Positions 9,031 through 17,774 of a DNA stretch of 64,000 bases are shown piece after piece. This DNA is from Bacillota bacterium (GTDB taxonomy: Bacteria > Bacillota > UBA4882 > UBA10575): assembly GCA_029782135.1 (NCBI GenBank), contig JAKOVI010000064.1:1-64000 (forward strand), read 5' to 3'. Positions within the stretch are counted from its first letter, which is position 1; the number at the start of each line of letters is the position of its first letter. A program made the position numbers and the translations under genes. Under the pieces are notes generated by a model, which saw only the letters and a program-made list of their open reading frames with translations, had not been told where the DNA came from and searched no databases.

Positions 9031-9053
9031 AAAGCCGCTTACGCGGCTTTTTT
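9031..9053. terminator. Bidirectional terminator-like hairpin
   Basis: AAAGCCGC-TTAC-GCGGCTTT, with A and T runs on both sides, reads as an intrinsic terminator in either direction. It lies between the beta-glucosidase upstream region and the small plus-strand gene at 9154, and would insulate the two. Confidence 0.75.
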
Positions 9054-9153
9054 CTTGTAGTAATGATCACGCCGGCGCTCCGGAAAGCCCTGCGAAAAAT
9101 TGGTCGGCATGCCCCCTCTGTTCCTGGAGAAAATAGAAATGGGAGGTGTGATC

Positions 9154-9321
9154 ATGAAGAGTACCACCACTGGCTGGATCGTCACCAGCCTCGGTGCTGT
9201 GGTCTCCGGTGTGGGCGCAACGATGCGCCGGAGCCGCCTCGGGACGGGAATCCTCGGGTTCGGTCTGGCGCATGTCGTCTTAGGTGTGTTGGATCTGCTC
9301 CGCCCCACCGTAAACAAGTAG
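9154..9321 (+). CDS. Small membrane protein, two predicted helices
   Basis: A 55-residue protein starting MKSTTTGWIVTSLGAVV. Two glycine-rich hydrophobic stretches (about 7-24 and 30-47) surround a basic turn, MRRSRLG, and the tail is RPTVNK. The ATG at 9154 has GGGAGGTG 7 bases upstream; the open frame extends further 5' but that part looks non-coding. The gene is boxed between two strong terminators, so it has its own transcript. Similar very short proteins occur in other Firmicutes, but I know of no function. Confidence 0.75.
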   Translation: MKSTTTGWIVTSLGAVVSGVGATMRRSRLGTGILGFGLAHVVLGVLDLLRPTVNK

Positions 9322-9333
9322 CATTTCCCTAAA

Positions 9334-9370
9334 AACAAAGTGGCCCACCACTCCGCCACTTTGTTTTTTT
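9334..9370. terminator. Bidirectional terminator between the small membrane gene and glyS
   Basis: AACAAAGTGGC pairs with GCCACTTTGTT (11 bp, 9334-9344 with 9355-9365), followed by TTTTTT on the plus strand and by a run of T after the complementary arm on the minus strand. It serves two convergent genes. Confidence 0.85.
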
Positions 9371-9376
9371 ATCGGC

Positions 9377-10696
9377 TTAACCGAGTTTCTCCCGGAGGAA
9401 CGGGACAAGCTCGGCGATGGGGATCCGCACCTGCTCCATCGTATCGCGGTCCCGGACGGTGACAGCCTTGTCGTTCAGGGAGTCAAAATCAACGGTGACA
9501 CAATACGGGGTTCCAATCTCATCCTGCCGCCGGTAACGCCGGCCGATCGATTTGGCGTCATCATATTCGGTCATCCAATGGCGGCGGAGTTCCTGGGCGA
9601 TCTCTTTGGCCACCCCGGTCAACTCATCTTTCCGTGACAACGGAAGGACCGCAACTTTAATCGGGGCCAGCGCCGGATGGAAGCGCAGCACTACCCGGGT
9701 CTCATCCTTATCCGGTTCCTCATGGTAAGCGTCGATTAAAAAGGCAAGGGTTGCCCGGTCGGCCCCCGCCGACGGTTCTATCACGTAAGGAACATAATGC
9801 TCATTGGTCTCCTGGTCAAAATACTCCAAGCGTTCGCCGCTGTACTTGGCATGCTGCTTCAGGTCGAAATCCGTCCGGTTGGCGATCCCCTCCAGCTCCG
9901 ACCAGCCCATCGGGAAGTAATACTCAATATCGGAACAGGCCTTCGCATAATGCGCCAGTTCATCGGGTTCGTGCGGGCGGACCCGGAGCCGATCGGGGTT
10001 AATCCCCAACTGCTTGTACCAGTTCAGGCGCTCCGTGATCCAGCGCGCGTGGATCTCTTCGTCCGTTCCCGGTTTGACAAAATACTCGATCTCCATCTGT
10101 TCGAACTCCCGGGTCCGGAAAGTAAAATTCCCGGGCGTAATCTCGTTCCGGAACGATTTCCCGATCTGCCCGACCCCAAAGGGCAGTTTCTTTCTGGTTG
10201 TGGTCAGGACATTCGGGAAATTGACGAAGATCCCCTGTGCCGTTTCCGGACGTAAGTAAACGACGGCCGCCTGTTCTTCCACCGGCCCCATATAGGTCTT
10301 GAACATTAAGTTAAAATTACGGGGCTCGGTCAATTCCCCGCCGCATTCCGGGCAGGTTTTGGTGGTAAGATGGTCGGCGCGGAAACGTTGTTTACAGTTT
10401 TTGCAATCGACCAGCGGATCGGTGAACCCTTCCAAATGGCCGCTCGCCTCCCAGACCCGCGGGTGCATAAGGATACTGGCGTCCAGCCCGACCATATCGT
10501 CCCGCTCCTGGATCACAGCTTTCCACCAAGCCCGTTTCACGTTGTTTTTCAGTTCCACCCCTAAGGGACCGTAATCCCAGCAACTATTCAAGCCCCCGTA
10601 GATCTCACTGCTTTGAAAGACAAAACCCCGTCTTTTCGCCAGTGAAACAATCTTTTCCATGGTTGTTGCCGCTGCGGGATTTTTCCCGTTTTCCAT
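9377..10696 (-). CDS. glyS: Glycyl-tRNA synthetase, homodimeric type
   Basis: Class II aminoacyl-tRNA synthetase that charges tRNA-Gly. The 439-residue single chain is the alpha2 type, not the alpha/beta tetramer. Visible motifs include [18 protein letters not shown] (motif 1 region), a zinc-ribbon-like CKNCKQRF...CPECGGE stretch near 97-120, [12 protein letters not shown], the motif 2 stretch [19 protein letters not shown], and a C-terminal anticodon-binding domain. The ATG at 10696 follows GAGGAGGAGC. No T-box is visible upstream, unlike many Firmicute glycyl synthetase genes. Confidence 0.95.
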   Translation of the reverse strand: MENGKNPAAATTMEKIVSLAKRRGFVFQSSEIYGGLNSCWDYGPLGVELKNNVKRAWWKAVIQERDDMVGLDASILMHPRVWEASGHLEGFTDPLVDCKNCKQRFRADHLTTKTCPECGGELTEPRNFNLMFKTYMGPVEEQAAVVYLRPETAQGIFVNFPNVLTTTRKKLPFGVGQIGKSFRNEITPGNFTFRTREFEQMEIEYFVKPGTDEEIHARWITERLNWYKQLGINPDRLRVRPHEPDELAHYAKACSDIEYYFPMGWSELEGIANRTDFDLKQHAKYSGERLEYFDQETNEHYVPYVIEPSAGADRATLAFLIDAYHEEPDKDETRVVLRFHPALAPIKVAVLPLSRKDELTGVAKEIAQELRRHWMTEYDDAKSIGRRYRRQDEIGTPYCVTVDFDSLNDKAVTVRDRDTMEQVRIPIAELVPFLREKLG

Positions 10697-10810
10697 CTTT
10701 GCTCCTCCTCTATTTCCGGATTTCTTTGCTGGAAAGTTAAACCTTTATAAGCTTTAAGCCGCTGCTTTTTCTTCCCATCCGGTCTGTACGTTCGTACCTC
10801 CCCCTTGCGT

Positions 10811-11437
10811 TCATGGAAGATTGGCTTTGATTAAGACCGGCGTCACCAACACTTCGACGATCGAAGCTAGTACTAAGAGGGTGATGATCAAGGGGAGAAA
10901 AGAGAGGCTCTCTTTCGTCTGCGTAAAAAAAGTGAGCCGCTTCCGTTCAAACATTAAATTCCGCCAATTCCGCGCCCCCCAAATCATCCCCACGGTCGCC
11001 GAGAGCAGAATCGCCGGAATTTCGAAGATCCCGTGCGGCAGGATCCCTAAGAAGAATGCGCTCTTTGCCAACTGCTGGTGTTCATAGTAGCCCGCCATTA
11101 AACCGATCATCGTCCCATTGGGGATAATCCCCAGGACCACCGGGAGGACCGGCAAGATTCCCCCGGTGAAAACCAGTAAGACCGTGGCCATCAAGTTATT
11201 GACGAGAATAATCCGGATCCGCCCCAACCAGTTGGCCGCCTGCATCTTTACCACCAGCGGCGAGAATTTGGACGACACCACTTGCTCGACGACCTGCTCG
11301 GCCAGGGCGGGATTCTCCTGCCATAGCACATAGCCGCTCATCGTACTGAAAAAGAGTAAAAAGGCACAGAAAGCAGTCGTCATCCGGTAACTGCGCGAAA
11401 AAGCAGGGGTCATCTTCAAGATCTGCAAACTAATCAT
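10811..11437 (-). CDS. SpoIIM-like (DUF95) membrane protein
   Basis: A 208-residue multi-spanning membrane protein of the DUF95/SpoIIM family. About five hydrophobic segments are visible; the family signature ILPHGIFEIPAILLSATVGM lies in the middle. SpoIIM itself works in the septal peptidoglycan machinery with SpoIID and SpoIIP during engulfment, but many family members are vegetative and of unknown role. A near-perfect sigma-A promoter directly upstream (11462-11490) favours a vegetative role for this copy. Start choice is uncertain: AGAGG abuts the ATG at 11437, and a TTG a few codons in would have better spacing. It follows recO on the same strand but has its own promoter. Confidence 0.8.
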   Translation of the reverse strand: MISLQILKMTPAFSRSYRMTTAFCAFLLFFSTMSGYVLWQENPALAEQVVEQVVSSKFSPLVVKMQAANWLGRIRIILVNNLMATVLLVFTGGILPVLPVVLGIIPNGTMIGLMAGYYEHQQLAKSAFFLGILPHGIFEIPAILLSATVGMIWGARNWRNLMFERKRLTFFTQTKESLSFLPLIITLLVLASIVEVLVTPVLIKANLP

Positions 11438-11461
11438 CCTCTTGGTTCACACAGTATAAAA

Positions 11462-11490
11462 AGTATAGCAAGAAGGAGAAAAACTGTCAA
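11462..11490 (-). promoter_or_regulatory. Consensus sigma-A promoter of the SpoIIM-like gene
   Basis: TTGACA (11490-11485), 17 bases, TATACT (11467-11462) on the minus strand. It begins within the last few codons of recO territory and directly precedes the SpoIIM-like gene, giving a short leader. Confidence 0.85.
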
Positions 11491-11505
11491 TGAAGCCATA
11501 ATGCG

Positions 11506-12261
11506 CTAGGTCGAAGCTAGTAAGGACTGGAGAAAGGATAACGATTTTAAAGGTCGCTCCGCCCGCAACTCGATAAAGGCAACCAGCAACCGACCAACTT
11601 CGAGCCGGTTCTTCTCGTCCGGCCGCCACTGCGGTACCGTTCTGAGATCCGCTTGGGCTAAATCCCGCAATAACCGGAGAGAGGCAACGGAGAGCGGGAG
11701 CAATTTCACCGCTTGTTCCTGGTGGCAATGGGGACAGATCACCCCGCCCTCCTCCACGGAGAAGCCGGCAACCGCCTGCCCGACCGGCCGGCTGCAGCGC
11801 GCACAGACCTCCAAGGCCGGCTGGAAACCGAAGTATTTTAGAAGCCGCAGTTCAAAGGCGCAAGAGAGCAGCGCCGGTTCTTCCGCTTTCTCCAGGACCA
11901 GCAGGCCGGCGAGGAGAAAACGGAACACCTCCTCGTTCACCTCCGCCCACGGTAAGAAAACGTCAATCACTTCGGCCCACCAGGCTGCATAAGCCATTTT
12001 GACCAGATCGTCGCGGAGAATACTGAACGACCGGATGATCTCGGCCTGGCTTAACTGCGGGATACTTTTCCCCTCAAAGACTAAGACCCGGAGGTAAGAA
12101 AATTGTTGGCTGGCGCCGACCAGCCGGTTGCGCGGCCGGCGTGCCCCCCGGGCGACGGCTTCAATCTTCCCCCGGTCTTTCGTTAAAATCGTCAGGATCT
12201 TGTCAGCCTCGCCAAAGGTCCGGCTGCGCAGGATAATCCCTTCACTCTGGAAGACGCCCAC
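11506..12261 (-). CDS. recO: DNA repair protein RecO
   Basis: RecO loads RecA onto single-stranded DNA together with RecR in gap repair. The 251-residue protein has the N-terminal OB fold beginning with EGIILRSRTFGEADKILTIL, followed by the helical domain and a four-cysteine zinc motif (CARC ... CPHC, about residues 153-180). Length and order are normal for the family. The start codon is close behind the DUF2905 gene in an operon-like run of five to six genes that also includes ruvCAB, so the whole unit concerns recombination repair. Confidence 0.93.
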   Translation of the reverse strand: MGVFQSEGIILRSRTFGEADKILTILTKDRGKIEAVARGARRPRNRLVGASQQFSYLRVLVFEGKSIPQLSQAEIIRSFSILRDDLVKMAYAAWWAEVIDVFLPWAEVNEEVFRFLLAGLLVLEKAEEPALLSCAFELRLLKYFGFQPALEVCARCSRPVGQAVAGFSVEEGGVICPHCHQEQAVKLLPLSVASLRLLRDLAQADLRTVPQWRPDEKNRLEVGRLLVAFIELRAERPLKSLSFLQSLLAST

Positions 12262-12265
12262 GAAG

Positions 12266-12493
12266 TCACCTCCGTGTAAAGAAGGCCAACACCAGGCTGA
12301 GAATGATACTCAGCAGGATACAGGTGCCTAAGGGAAAATAAAAGGTGAAATTGCCGCGCCTGATGATAATATCCCCGGGAATCCGGCCCAGCCCCGGGAT
12401 TTTCGCCCCCAGCAGAAAGAGGAGGCCGATGAGGACTAAAAATAAACCGGCCCCGATCAACAGGCGGCCCATGGAACCAAATGGCGTTGGCAT
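12266..12493 (-). CDS. DUF2905 small membrane protein
   Basis: A 75-residue protein with two membrane helices (about 8-30 and 50-72) and the family core LGRIPGDIIIRRGNFTFYFPLG between them. DUF2905 proteins are often found in Firmicute ruv operons, as here, but their role is unknown. AAGGAGGG precedes the ATG at 12493; a second ATG at residue 8 (MGRLLIG) is closer to the usual family start. It lies four bases upstream of recO. Confidence 0.85.
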   Translation of the reverse strand: MPTPFGSMGRLLIGAGLFLVLIGLLFLLGAKIPGLGRIPGDIIIRRGNFTFYFPLGTCILLSIILSLVLAFFTRR

Positions 12494-12514
12494 CGTCAGC
12501 CCTCCTTTCCCCCA

Positions 12515-13063
12515 TTAAACGCCCGGTTTAGGTTTCGGTTTGTAGTAGCGGTCGCGTTCACTGAAGATGCAGCCGCAGTATCCTTGCCGGTAAAGTCCGA
12601 GCTCCCGCGCGAGCTGCTGGCTCCGGCGGAAACCCGGCCGCAAATCTACATCGCAGAAAGTCAGTTGGTGCTGCTTGGCCAATTCGTGTCCGATTTGGCA
12701 GAGCAGTTCCCGGTTTTGGTAAGGCGAGATCAGCAGGGTGGTGCCAAAGCAGGGAAAGCCTAACTCCTTCGCTTTGCGGGCGGTTTGTCCCAGCCGCATC
12801 CGGTAACAGATCCCGCACCGCTCCTGCTCATGAAAGACGGTCTGTTGTAAAAACTCCGATAACCCGTACTCTTCCTCCACGATTAACGGGAGGTTCTTCC
12901 CTCCGGCAAACTGTTGCAGCGCTTCCCGGCGGCGCTCCCATTCTTTATAGGGATGAATGTTCGGGTTATAGTAATACAGCGTCGGAGAATATCCCAACTC
13001 AGCTAGATGTTCCGTCGAGTAGGTCGCGCATGGCCCGCAACAGGTATGAAGGAACAGTTCCAT
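12515..13063 (-). CDS. queH: Epoxyqueuosine reductase QueH
   Basis: QueH catalyses the last step of queuosine synthesis in tRNA, reducing epoxyqueuosine to queuosine; it replaces the cobalamin-dependent QueG in many anaerobes. The 182-residue protein has the expected metal ligands: HTCCGPC at the N-terminus, CGICYRMR in the middle and YCGCIFSERDRYY near the end. Together these provide an iron-sulfur cluster and a second iron site in characterised QueH. It sits between ruvB and DUF2905 on the same strand. No other queuosine gene is visible in the window. Confidence 0.92.
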   Translation of the reverse strand: MELFLHTCCGPCATYSTEHLAELGYSPTLYYYNPNIHPYKEWERRREALQQFAGGKNLPLIVEEEYGLSEFLQQTVFHEQERCGICYRMRLGQTARKAKELGFPCFGTTLLISPYQNRELLCQIGHELAKQHQLTFCDVDLRPGFRRSQQLARELGLYRQGYCGCIFSERDRYYKPKPKPGV

Positions 13064-13096
13064 TGCTCACGCCTCTTTTCATGTCCCTGGTGACCT

Positions 13097-14134
13097 TTAC
13101 TCCAGGGGCAGTCCTTCCTGTCTAGTCTCTTCCGGCCGGGCGTACTTTAACCCTAAATGCTCCCAGGCCAACCGGGTCGCGACCCGGCCGCGGGGCGTCC
13201 GTTGGAGATATCCGATCTGGAGGAGGAAAGGTTCACACACATCTTCAATCGTCTCCACCGCTTCCTGGGTGGCGGCGGCCAGCGTCTCCACCCCGACCGG
13301 CCCGCCGTCAAATTTCCGGATGATCGTCTCCAGCAATAAGCGGTCGACACGGTCCAGGCCTTTTTCATCGACTTCCAACATGTTTAAAGCTTCGTCGGCC
13401 ACGGCGCGCGTGATCACCCCGTCGGCTTTCACCTGGGCGTAGTCACGCACCCGTTTTAATAAACGGTTGGCAATCCGCGGCGTCCCGCGCGCCCGGCGCG
13501 CCAGGACCTCGGCGCCCTCCGGTTCAATCTCAATCTGCAAGATCCGGGCGGAACGGGTAATGATCTTCTTTAAATCCGCCCCTTCGTAAAAGTCCAGGCG
13601 GTGAATGATCCCAAAGCGATCCCGCAAGGGAGCGGATAAGGCCCCGGCGCGTGTTGTCGCCCCCACCAGCGTAAAGCGGGGGAGATCGATCCGGACGGAG
13701 CGGGCATTCGCCCCCTTCCCAATGATAATGTCAAGGACAAAGTCCTCCATTGCCGGGTACAGGATCTCCTCCACCATCCGGTTCAGGCGGTGCACCTCGT
13801 CGATGAAGAGCAGATCGTGATCCTCAAGATTGGTGAGGAGGGCCGCCAAATCACCCGGCCGTTCAATCGCCGGGCCGGAGGTGACCCTGATCTGGACGCC
13901 CAGTTCATTGGCGATAATATGGGCTAATGTAGTTTTTCCCAACCCGGGGGGTCCGTAAAGCAAGACATGATCAAGCGGCTCGCGCCGTTTCCGCGCCGCC
14001 TCAATAAAGATCCGCAGGTTCTCCTTGACCCGCTCCTGGCCGATATATTCATCAAGCGTGCGGGGGCGAATGCTTGACTCAATCTCTTGATCCTCGTCCC
14101 GCAAATGAGGGGTGACAAGCCGGTAATCATCCAT
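13097..14134 (-). CDS. ruvB: Holliday junction helicase RuvB
   Basis: RuvB is the hexameric AAA+ motor that drives branch migration with RuvA. The 345-residue protein has Walker [10 protein letters not shown] (about 59-67), Walker [10 protein letters not shown], the sensor motif [18 protein letters not shown] and a C-terminal winged-helix domain ending near LGLKYARP. Length is normal. It lies about 50 bases downstream of ruvA in the ruvC-ruvA-ruvB order. Confidence 0.97.
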   Translation of the reverse strand: MDDYRLVTPHLRDEDQEIESSIRPRTLDEYIGQERVKENLRIFIEAARKRREPLDHVLLYGPPGLGKTTLAHIIANELGVQIRVTSGPAIERPGDLAALLTNLEDHDLLFIDEVHRLNRMVEEILYPAMEDFVLDIIIGKGANARSVRIDLPRFTLVGATTRAGALSAPLRDRFGIIHRLDFYEGADLKKIITRSARILQIEIEPEGAEVLARRARGTPRIANRLLKRVRDYAQVKADGVITRAVADEALNMLEVDEKGLDRVDRLLLETIIRKFDGGPVGVETLAAATQEAVETIEDVCEPFLLQIGYLQRTPRGRVATRLAWEHLGLKYARPEETRQEGLPLE

Positions 14135-14184
14135 CGCTAAACCTCTCTTCTATTCTCGCTGCGCACGGTTCTCCGCTTACGCTT

Positions 14185-14790
14185 TTATTTCCGCTCGCTC
14201 GCCAACAATTTCAACGCTTCCTTAATCAGATCTTTGAGCGCAATCTGCGGCTGTTTGCTCTCCACTTCCTGCACCGCCTTCCCGGCCGGACCCGGTGGAT
14301 ACCCCAAAGCCACTAAAGCCGCAACGGCATCCTCATTAACCCGGGCGCCCGTCTGCCGTCCACCGCGCGCCAGCGGCGTCTCCGCCACCTCTTTCCTGAT
14401 TCTCGTCTGTAACTCGAGGATTAGCCGTTGCGCCGTCTTTTGCCCGATCCCCGGGACAGTGCTCAGAAGCCTAACGTCATCATGTAAGATCGCCCGGTAG
14501 AATTCCTCCAGCGGTAACACGGAGAGGATCGTGAGAGCGGTTTTCGGCCCGATCCCGGAGACACTGATGAGATTCAGGAAAAGGGCCTTTTCTTGCTGGT
14601 TCGTAAACCCGTAAAGGACCATCGCATCTTCGCGGTGCGCGAGGTAGGTGTAGAGCGTTAACGGCTCCCCGCACCGTAGAGCGGTCAGCACCGAGGGCGG
14701 CATTAAAACTTCATAACCGACCCCGTTCACCTCCAGGATCACAGCCTCATCAGTGAGGGCGGCAATTTTCCCGGATAAAAAAGCAATCAT
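14185..14790 (-). CDS. ruvA: Holliday junction DNA-binding protein RuvA
   Basis: RuvA binds four-way junctions as a tetramer and recruits RuvB. The 201-residue protein begins MIAFLSGKIAALTDEAVIL (domain I OB fold), contains tandem helix-hairpin-helix motifs (ISVSGIGPKTALTIL and LSTVPGIGQKTAQRLILEL) and ends with the small RuvB-interacting domain III. Its ATG overlaps the stop of ruvC by four bases, so the two are translationally coupled. Confidence 0.97.
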   Translation of the reverse strand: MIAFLSGKIAALTDEAVILEVNGVGYEVLMPPSVLTALRCGEPLTLYTYLAHREDAMVLYGFTNQQEKALFLNLISVSGIGPKTALTILSVLPLEEFYRAILHDDVRLLSTVPGIGQKTAQRLILELQTRIRKEVAETPLARGGRQTGARVNEDAVAALVALGYPPGPAGKAVQEVESKQPQIALKDLIKEALKLLASERK

Positions 14791-15287
14791 AACTGCGCCC
14801 CCTTCCAGCGGGCGGCGCCGCGACAGGAATGCGCATGACAGATCGCAATCGCCAGAGCATCGGCGGCATCATCCGGTTTCGGGACCGCCTCCAACCCCAA
14901 CAACAGGCGGACCATCTCTTGAACCTGGTGTTTTTCCGCCCGTCCGTAGCCGACCACCGCCATTTTCACCTGTAAAGGAGTATATTCCGCGGTCCGAATT
15001 CCCTGGAGGGCGGCGACCAGCATGATCACCCCGCGGGCCTGGCCGACCGTCAAAGCCGTCCGGGTATTTTTATTAAAGAACAGCTCTTCCACCACCATCA
15101 TATCCGGCCGGTATTCGGCCACCAGGTGGGTGAGGCCATGATAAATCTTCTCCAACCGCTCCGCCAGGGGAAGGTCGGCAGCCGTCCGGATCACCCCATA
15201 GGCACGGGGATATAAGCGTTGTCCCTGTTGTTCGACCAAACCATAACCTGTGATCGCCGTCCCGGGGTCCACCCCTAAAATCAGCAT
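14787..15287 (-). CDS. ruvC: Crossover junction endonuclease RuvC
   Basis: RuvC resolves Holliday junctions. The 166-residue protein starts MLILGVDPGTAITGYG, with the first catalytic Asp in GVDPG; the other acidic residues are in VVEELFFNKN and DDAADALAIAICHA. It is the first gene of the repair operon; the upstream gene is divergent. The region between them (15288-15466) shows no clear consensus promoter. Confidence 0.96.
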   Translation of the reverse strand: MLILGVDPGTAITGYGLVEQQGQRLYPRAYGVIRTAADLPLAERLEKIYHGLTHLVAEYRPDMMVVEELFFNKNTRTALTVGQARGVIMLVAALQGIRTAEYTPLQVKMAVVGYGRAEKHQVQEMVRLLLGLEAVPKPDDAADALAIAICHAHSCRGAARWKGAQL

Positions 15288-15466
15288 CCCTTCACTTCCT
15301 CTACTCCACGTGCTTCAAACTTCTTTCTTCGGCAGTAACCATGGTCAATCCTTCATTCCGCAATTTTTCATTTATTAATTTTTCTTAACATATGATTAAG
15401 CAGGAAGGCTGATCCCTATGTCGTATTGTGGAATTTATAGATAAACAAAGAACAGGGGGGTATATC

Positions 15467-16609
15467 TTGTCCCGAGCTTATGAACATGTCAAGTCGTTAG
15501 CGGAAAAAATAGGTCCCCGTGGTTCTTGTACGGCGCAAGAAAGGACAACCGCCGAGTATATCGAGACTGAACTGAAGAAGATAGATTACCAAACCTCCCG
15601 GGAGACGTTTAAGGCCGTCACCTCGTTTTCCTGGACCTTTAGCGTAATTTATCTTCTTTTTATTATCGCTGCCTTTATTTTCCCCGCCGAACCGATCTGG
15701 GGATTTATTCTTGTTCTCTTCGCCGCGGTCTGTTTTTGCCTGGAAGCGAACACCTTTCCGCTGATCAGCCGGCTGTTACCCAAAAAAACCAGTCAAAACA
15801 TTATCGCAACGCTACCGGCGCGCAGCAAGACCCTCCGGAAGGTCCTGATCCTTGCCCACTATGACAGTTCCCGTTCGGGCCTGTTTTTCGCGCCGAATAT
15901 GGTAAAAGGATTCCGCCGGACCTACCTGTTCCTGGTCGCGGCGATCAGCCTGCAAGTTCTCCTTTTTGCCTTAGGGGCCTTTACCACCATTAATCCTACA
16001 CTGCTCTGGCTGCTCTCCCTCCCGTCCGTCCTTTACCTCTTCGGCACCTTGCTTTTATTCATCCACCGTGAGCTTTACGGGAAATATACCCCGGGCGCCA
16101 ATGACAACGCCTCGGGGGTCGCCGTCCTCCTTGAAGTGGCAAAGGCCCTATCCCGTTTCCCCTTGCTCACCACCACCGTCACCTTCGTCGCCACCGGCGC
16201 CGAAGAGTCCGGCACGAACGGCGCCCTGGATTATCTCCACCGCCATCGTCCCGGCAAAGAGACTTATGTGATCAATCTTGATAATTTAGGCTGCGGCCAC
16301 CTCACCGCCGTGACCAAGGAAGGACTCCTCGGCGGGAAGGCTGCCTCCCCGGAACTCCTCGATTTCGCGAAGCAGACGGCGGAGGAGAAAAAGATCAACC
16401 TGAAGTTTGCGCCCTATCACCTGTTAACCACGGACGGGACCGTCTTTCTCCTCCGTGGTTATCCCACCGTCTCGATCATGGCGTTTGATGAAGAGGGTCT
16501 CCTCCCCAATTGGCACTGGCCGACTGACCGCGCGGAATTTGTGGAGCCGGCCAACCTCAATGCCGCGAAAGAGTTGGTCTTGGGAATCGTCAGGAAACTG
16601 GAGAAATAA
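15467..16609 (+). CDS. M28-family zinc aminopeptidase with membrane segments
   Basis: A metallopeptidase of family M28. The five metal or catalytic motifs are present: LAHYDS (His), GANDNASGV (bridging Asp), GAEESG (catalytic and ligand Glu), INLDNLG (Asp), and a C-terminal NWHWPTDR (His). Between the N-terminal cap and the catalytic motifs are hydrophobic helices (two near 50-90 and two near 155-200), so the enzyme is probably membrane-anchored. The chosen TTG start at 15467 has AGGGGGG 6 bases upstream; an in-frame GTG at 15428 would add 13 residues but has no ribosome binding site. A terminator follows the stop directly. The substrate is unknown. Confidence 0.85.
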   Translation: MSRAYEHVKSLAEKIGPRGSCTAQERTTAEYIETELKKIDYQTSRETFKAVTSFSWTFSVIYLLFIIAAFIFPAEPIWGFILVLFAAVCFCLEANTFPLISRLLPKKTSQNIIATLPARSKTLRKVLILAHYDSSRSGLFFAPNMVKGFRRTYLFLVAAISLQVLLFALGAFTTINPTLLWLLSLPSVLYLFGTLLLFIHRELYGKYTPGANDNASGVAVLLEVAKALSRFPLLTTTVTFVATGAEESGTNGALDYLHRHRPGKETYVINLDNLGCGHLTAVTKEGLLGGKAASPELLDFAKQTAEEKKINLKFAPYHLLTTDGTVFLLRGYPTVSIMAFDEEGLLPNWHWPTDRAEFVEPANLNAAKELVLGIVRKLEK

Positions 16610-16610
16610 A

Positions 16611-16637
16611 AAAAGAGGGCGGTTGCCCTCTTTTTTT
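16611..16637. terminator. Bidirectional terminator between M28 peptidase and yteA
   Basis: AAAAGAGGGC-GGTT-GCCCTCTTTT with T runs on both strands separates two convergent genes. Confidence 0.85.
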
Positions 16638-16645
16638 TATGTTTT

Positions 16646-17299
16646 TTACGTCTCCAGCAGTTGATCGTCCAATCCTTCATCCATAACCTGCTCATTTTCA
16701 ACGTTTTCAACCACACCGCGCGGTTCGTCGGAGTACATCTCGTCAAACCCTTCGACATTTCCCCCCAAATCCTGCGGCGACTCGGCGGTGCCGAACTGGG
16801 CCACCGCCTGCCAGGCATCCTCCCCGTCAAAGGCGTTGTTCTCCCCGTCTTCCGGCGTAAAGGTACGGGCAAACGGAACCGCCAGCAACTCTTCTTCCAC
16901 CGGGCGCTTCTGCAAGCGCGCGGCATTCTCCTCTTCGGTCCGGGTTTGGCAGGCGATACAATTGACCGCCTGGGGAAGCGCTTCCAGCCGCTCGCTTTCG
17001 ATCGGCCGTCCACAACGCATGCAGACCCCGTACTTCCCGTCCTCGATCCGCTGCAGTGCCTCTTCGAGCGCCGCAAGCCTGACCTTTTTCGCATTGCTGA
17101 GGCTCAGATCCTTTTCCCGTTCAAACGTCTCCGCCCCGAGGTCGGCCGGGTGGTTATCATAAGCGGAAAGTTCACCGACGGAAGCCGTTAAACTCTCGCC
17201 CAGGCCGAACTCCTCATCCCGTTTTAATTCTTTGCTCAAAGCGGTTATCTCTTGGCGTAACCTTTTCTCCATTTGCCGAATCGTTTTTTTGCTTAGCAT
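16646..17299 (-). CDS. yteA: YteA-family sporulation protein with DksA/TraR zinc finger
   Basis: A 217-residue relative of the YteA sporulation family. The N-terminal half is a coiled coil with the family stretch ELSAYDNHPADLGAETFEREKD (about 43-64), followed by the DksA/TraR C4 zinc finger CMRCGRPI...CIAC (about 90-115). The C-terminal half is acidic and low in complexity. DksA-type proteins act in the secondary channel of RNA polymerase; whether YteA does is not known. The ATG follows GGAGGGG. It lies upstream of nothing on its strand and its 3' end meets the M28 peptidase terminator. The DUF5665 gene is immediately upstream. Confidence 0.88.
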   Translation of the reverse strand: MLSKKTIRQMEKRLRQEITALSKELKRDEEFGLGESLTASVGELSAYDNHPADLGAETFEREKDLSLSNAKKVRLAALEEALQRIEDGKYGVCMRCGRPIESERLEALPQAVNCIACQTRTEEENAARLQKRPVEEELLAVPFARTFTPEDGENNAFDGEDAWQAVAQFGTAESPQDLGGNVEGFDEMYSDEPRGVVENVENEQVMDEGLDDQLLET

Positions 17300-17319
17300 T
17301 CAGCCCCTCCTTTTCTCCT

Positions 17320-17640
17320 TTAATAACGGGGGGGTGTCAGTTCATCATTGACCAGGCGGACAATCCGGGCGATAAAGTTACTGATCAGCGGCAGGTTTAA
17401 GCTGGCCAACCGCGCCAGGATCGAAAGGAAAAGGGCACTGATCAGCGAGAGGCCAATCGCGATCCCGAACCCCCTCGCCATCCCGGCGATAAAATTCAAG
17501 TAGACCAAACGCAGAGGTTTACTGAGTAAATCAACGAAGCCTTCGATATTGTAACGCATCAGGAGCCGGTTCAAGAGCACAATCTGGTTGTTAAACTTTC
17601 GCAGATTCTGGAGTTTCACCCTTTTTCGCCGCAGCGCCAT
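17320..17640 (-). CDS. DUF5665-type membrane protein
   Basis: A 106-residue protein with a basic N-terminus (MALRRKRVKLQ), an amphipathic region with LSKPLRLVYLNFIAGMARG, and one or two hydrophobic helices (about 55-85). The RLVYLNFIAGMARGFG stretch is the recognisable core of the DUF5665 family, common in spore-forming Firmicutes and of unknown role. It lies 20 bases upstream of yteA and is probably transcribed with it. Confidence 0.75.
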   Translation of the reverse strand: MALRRKRVKLQNLRKFNNQIVLLNRLLMRYNIEGFVDLLSKPLRLVYLNFIAGMARGFGIAIGLSLISALFLSILARLASLNLPLISNFIARIVRLVNDELTPPRY

Positions 17641-17670
17641 CTTTTCACCCTAGTATAGTTTGGCCCTTCC

Positions 17671-17774
17671 ACCCCGGAACTCTGAACGGGAAAGGATGGT
17701 TTTTTTGCAAGAAGCCCCTGAAGGTGGCGGCACCACCTCCTGCCGGGACTCCAGAGGGAAAAGAATAGTTTTTA
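17671..17774 (-). repeat. Two imperfect direct repeats around a hairpin
   Basis: Two copies of about 38 bases, at 17671-17707 and 17738-17774, share a core of GGAACTCTGAACGGGAAAGG (first copy) and GGGACTCCAGAGGGAAAAG (second copy) followed by a T run. Between them AGGTGG/CCACCT forms a hairpin (about 17731-17747). A weaker third relative overlaps the 3' end of the neighbouring SPOCS gene near 18790-18812. The block fills the space after the glycosyltransferase gene and has no coding evidence. It may be a small dispersed repeat family. Confidence 0.45.

Noticed and set aside
8927-9070. N-terminal extension of the beta-glucosidase
   Set aside because: The 48 extra codons precede a strong ribosome binding site at the conserved family start and look non-coding.
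9039-9359. Minus-strand 106-codon frame over the small membrane gene
   Set aside because: It reads through two terminators and overlaps a gene with a proper ribosome binding site on the other strand.
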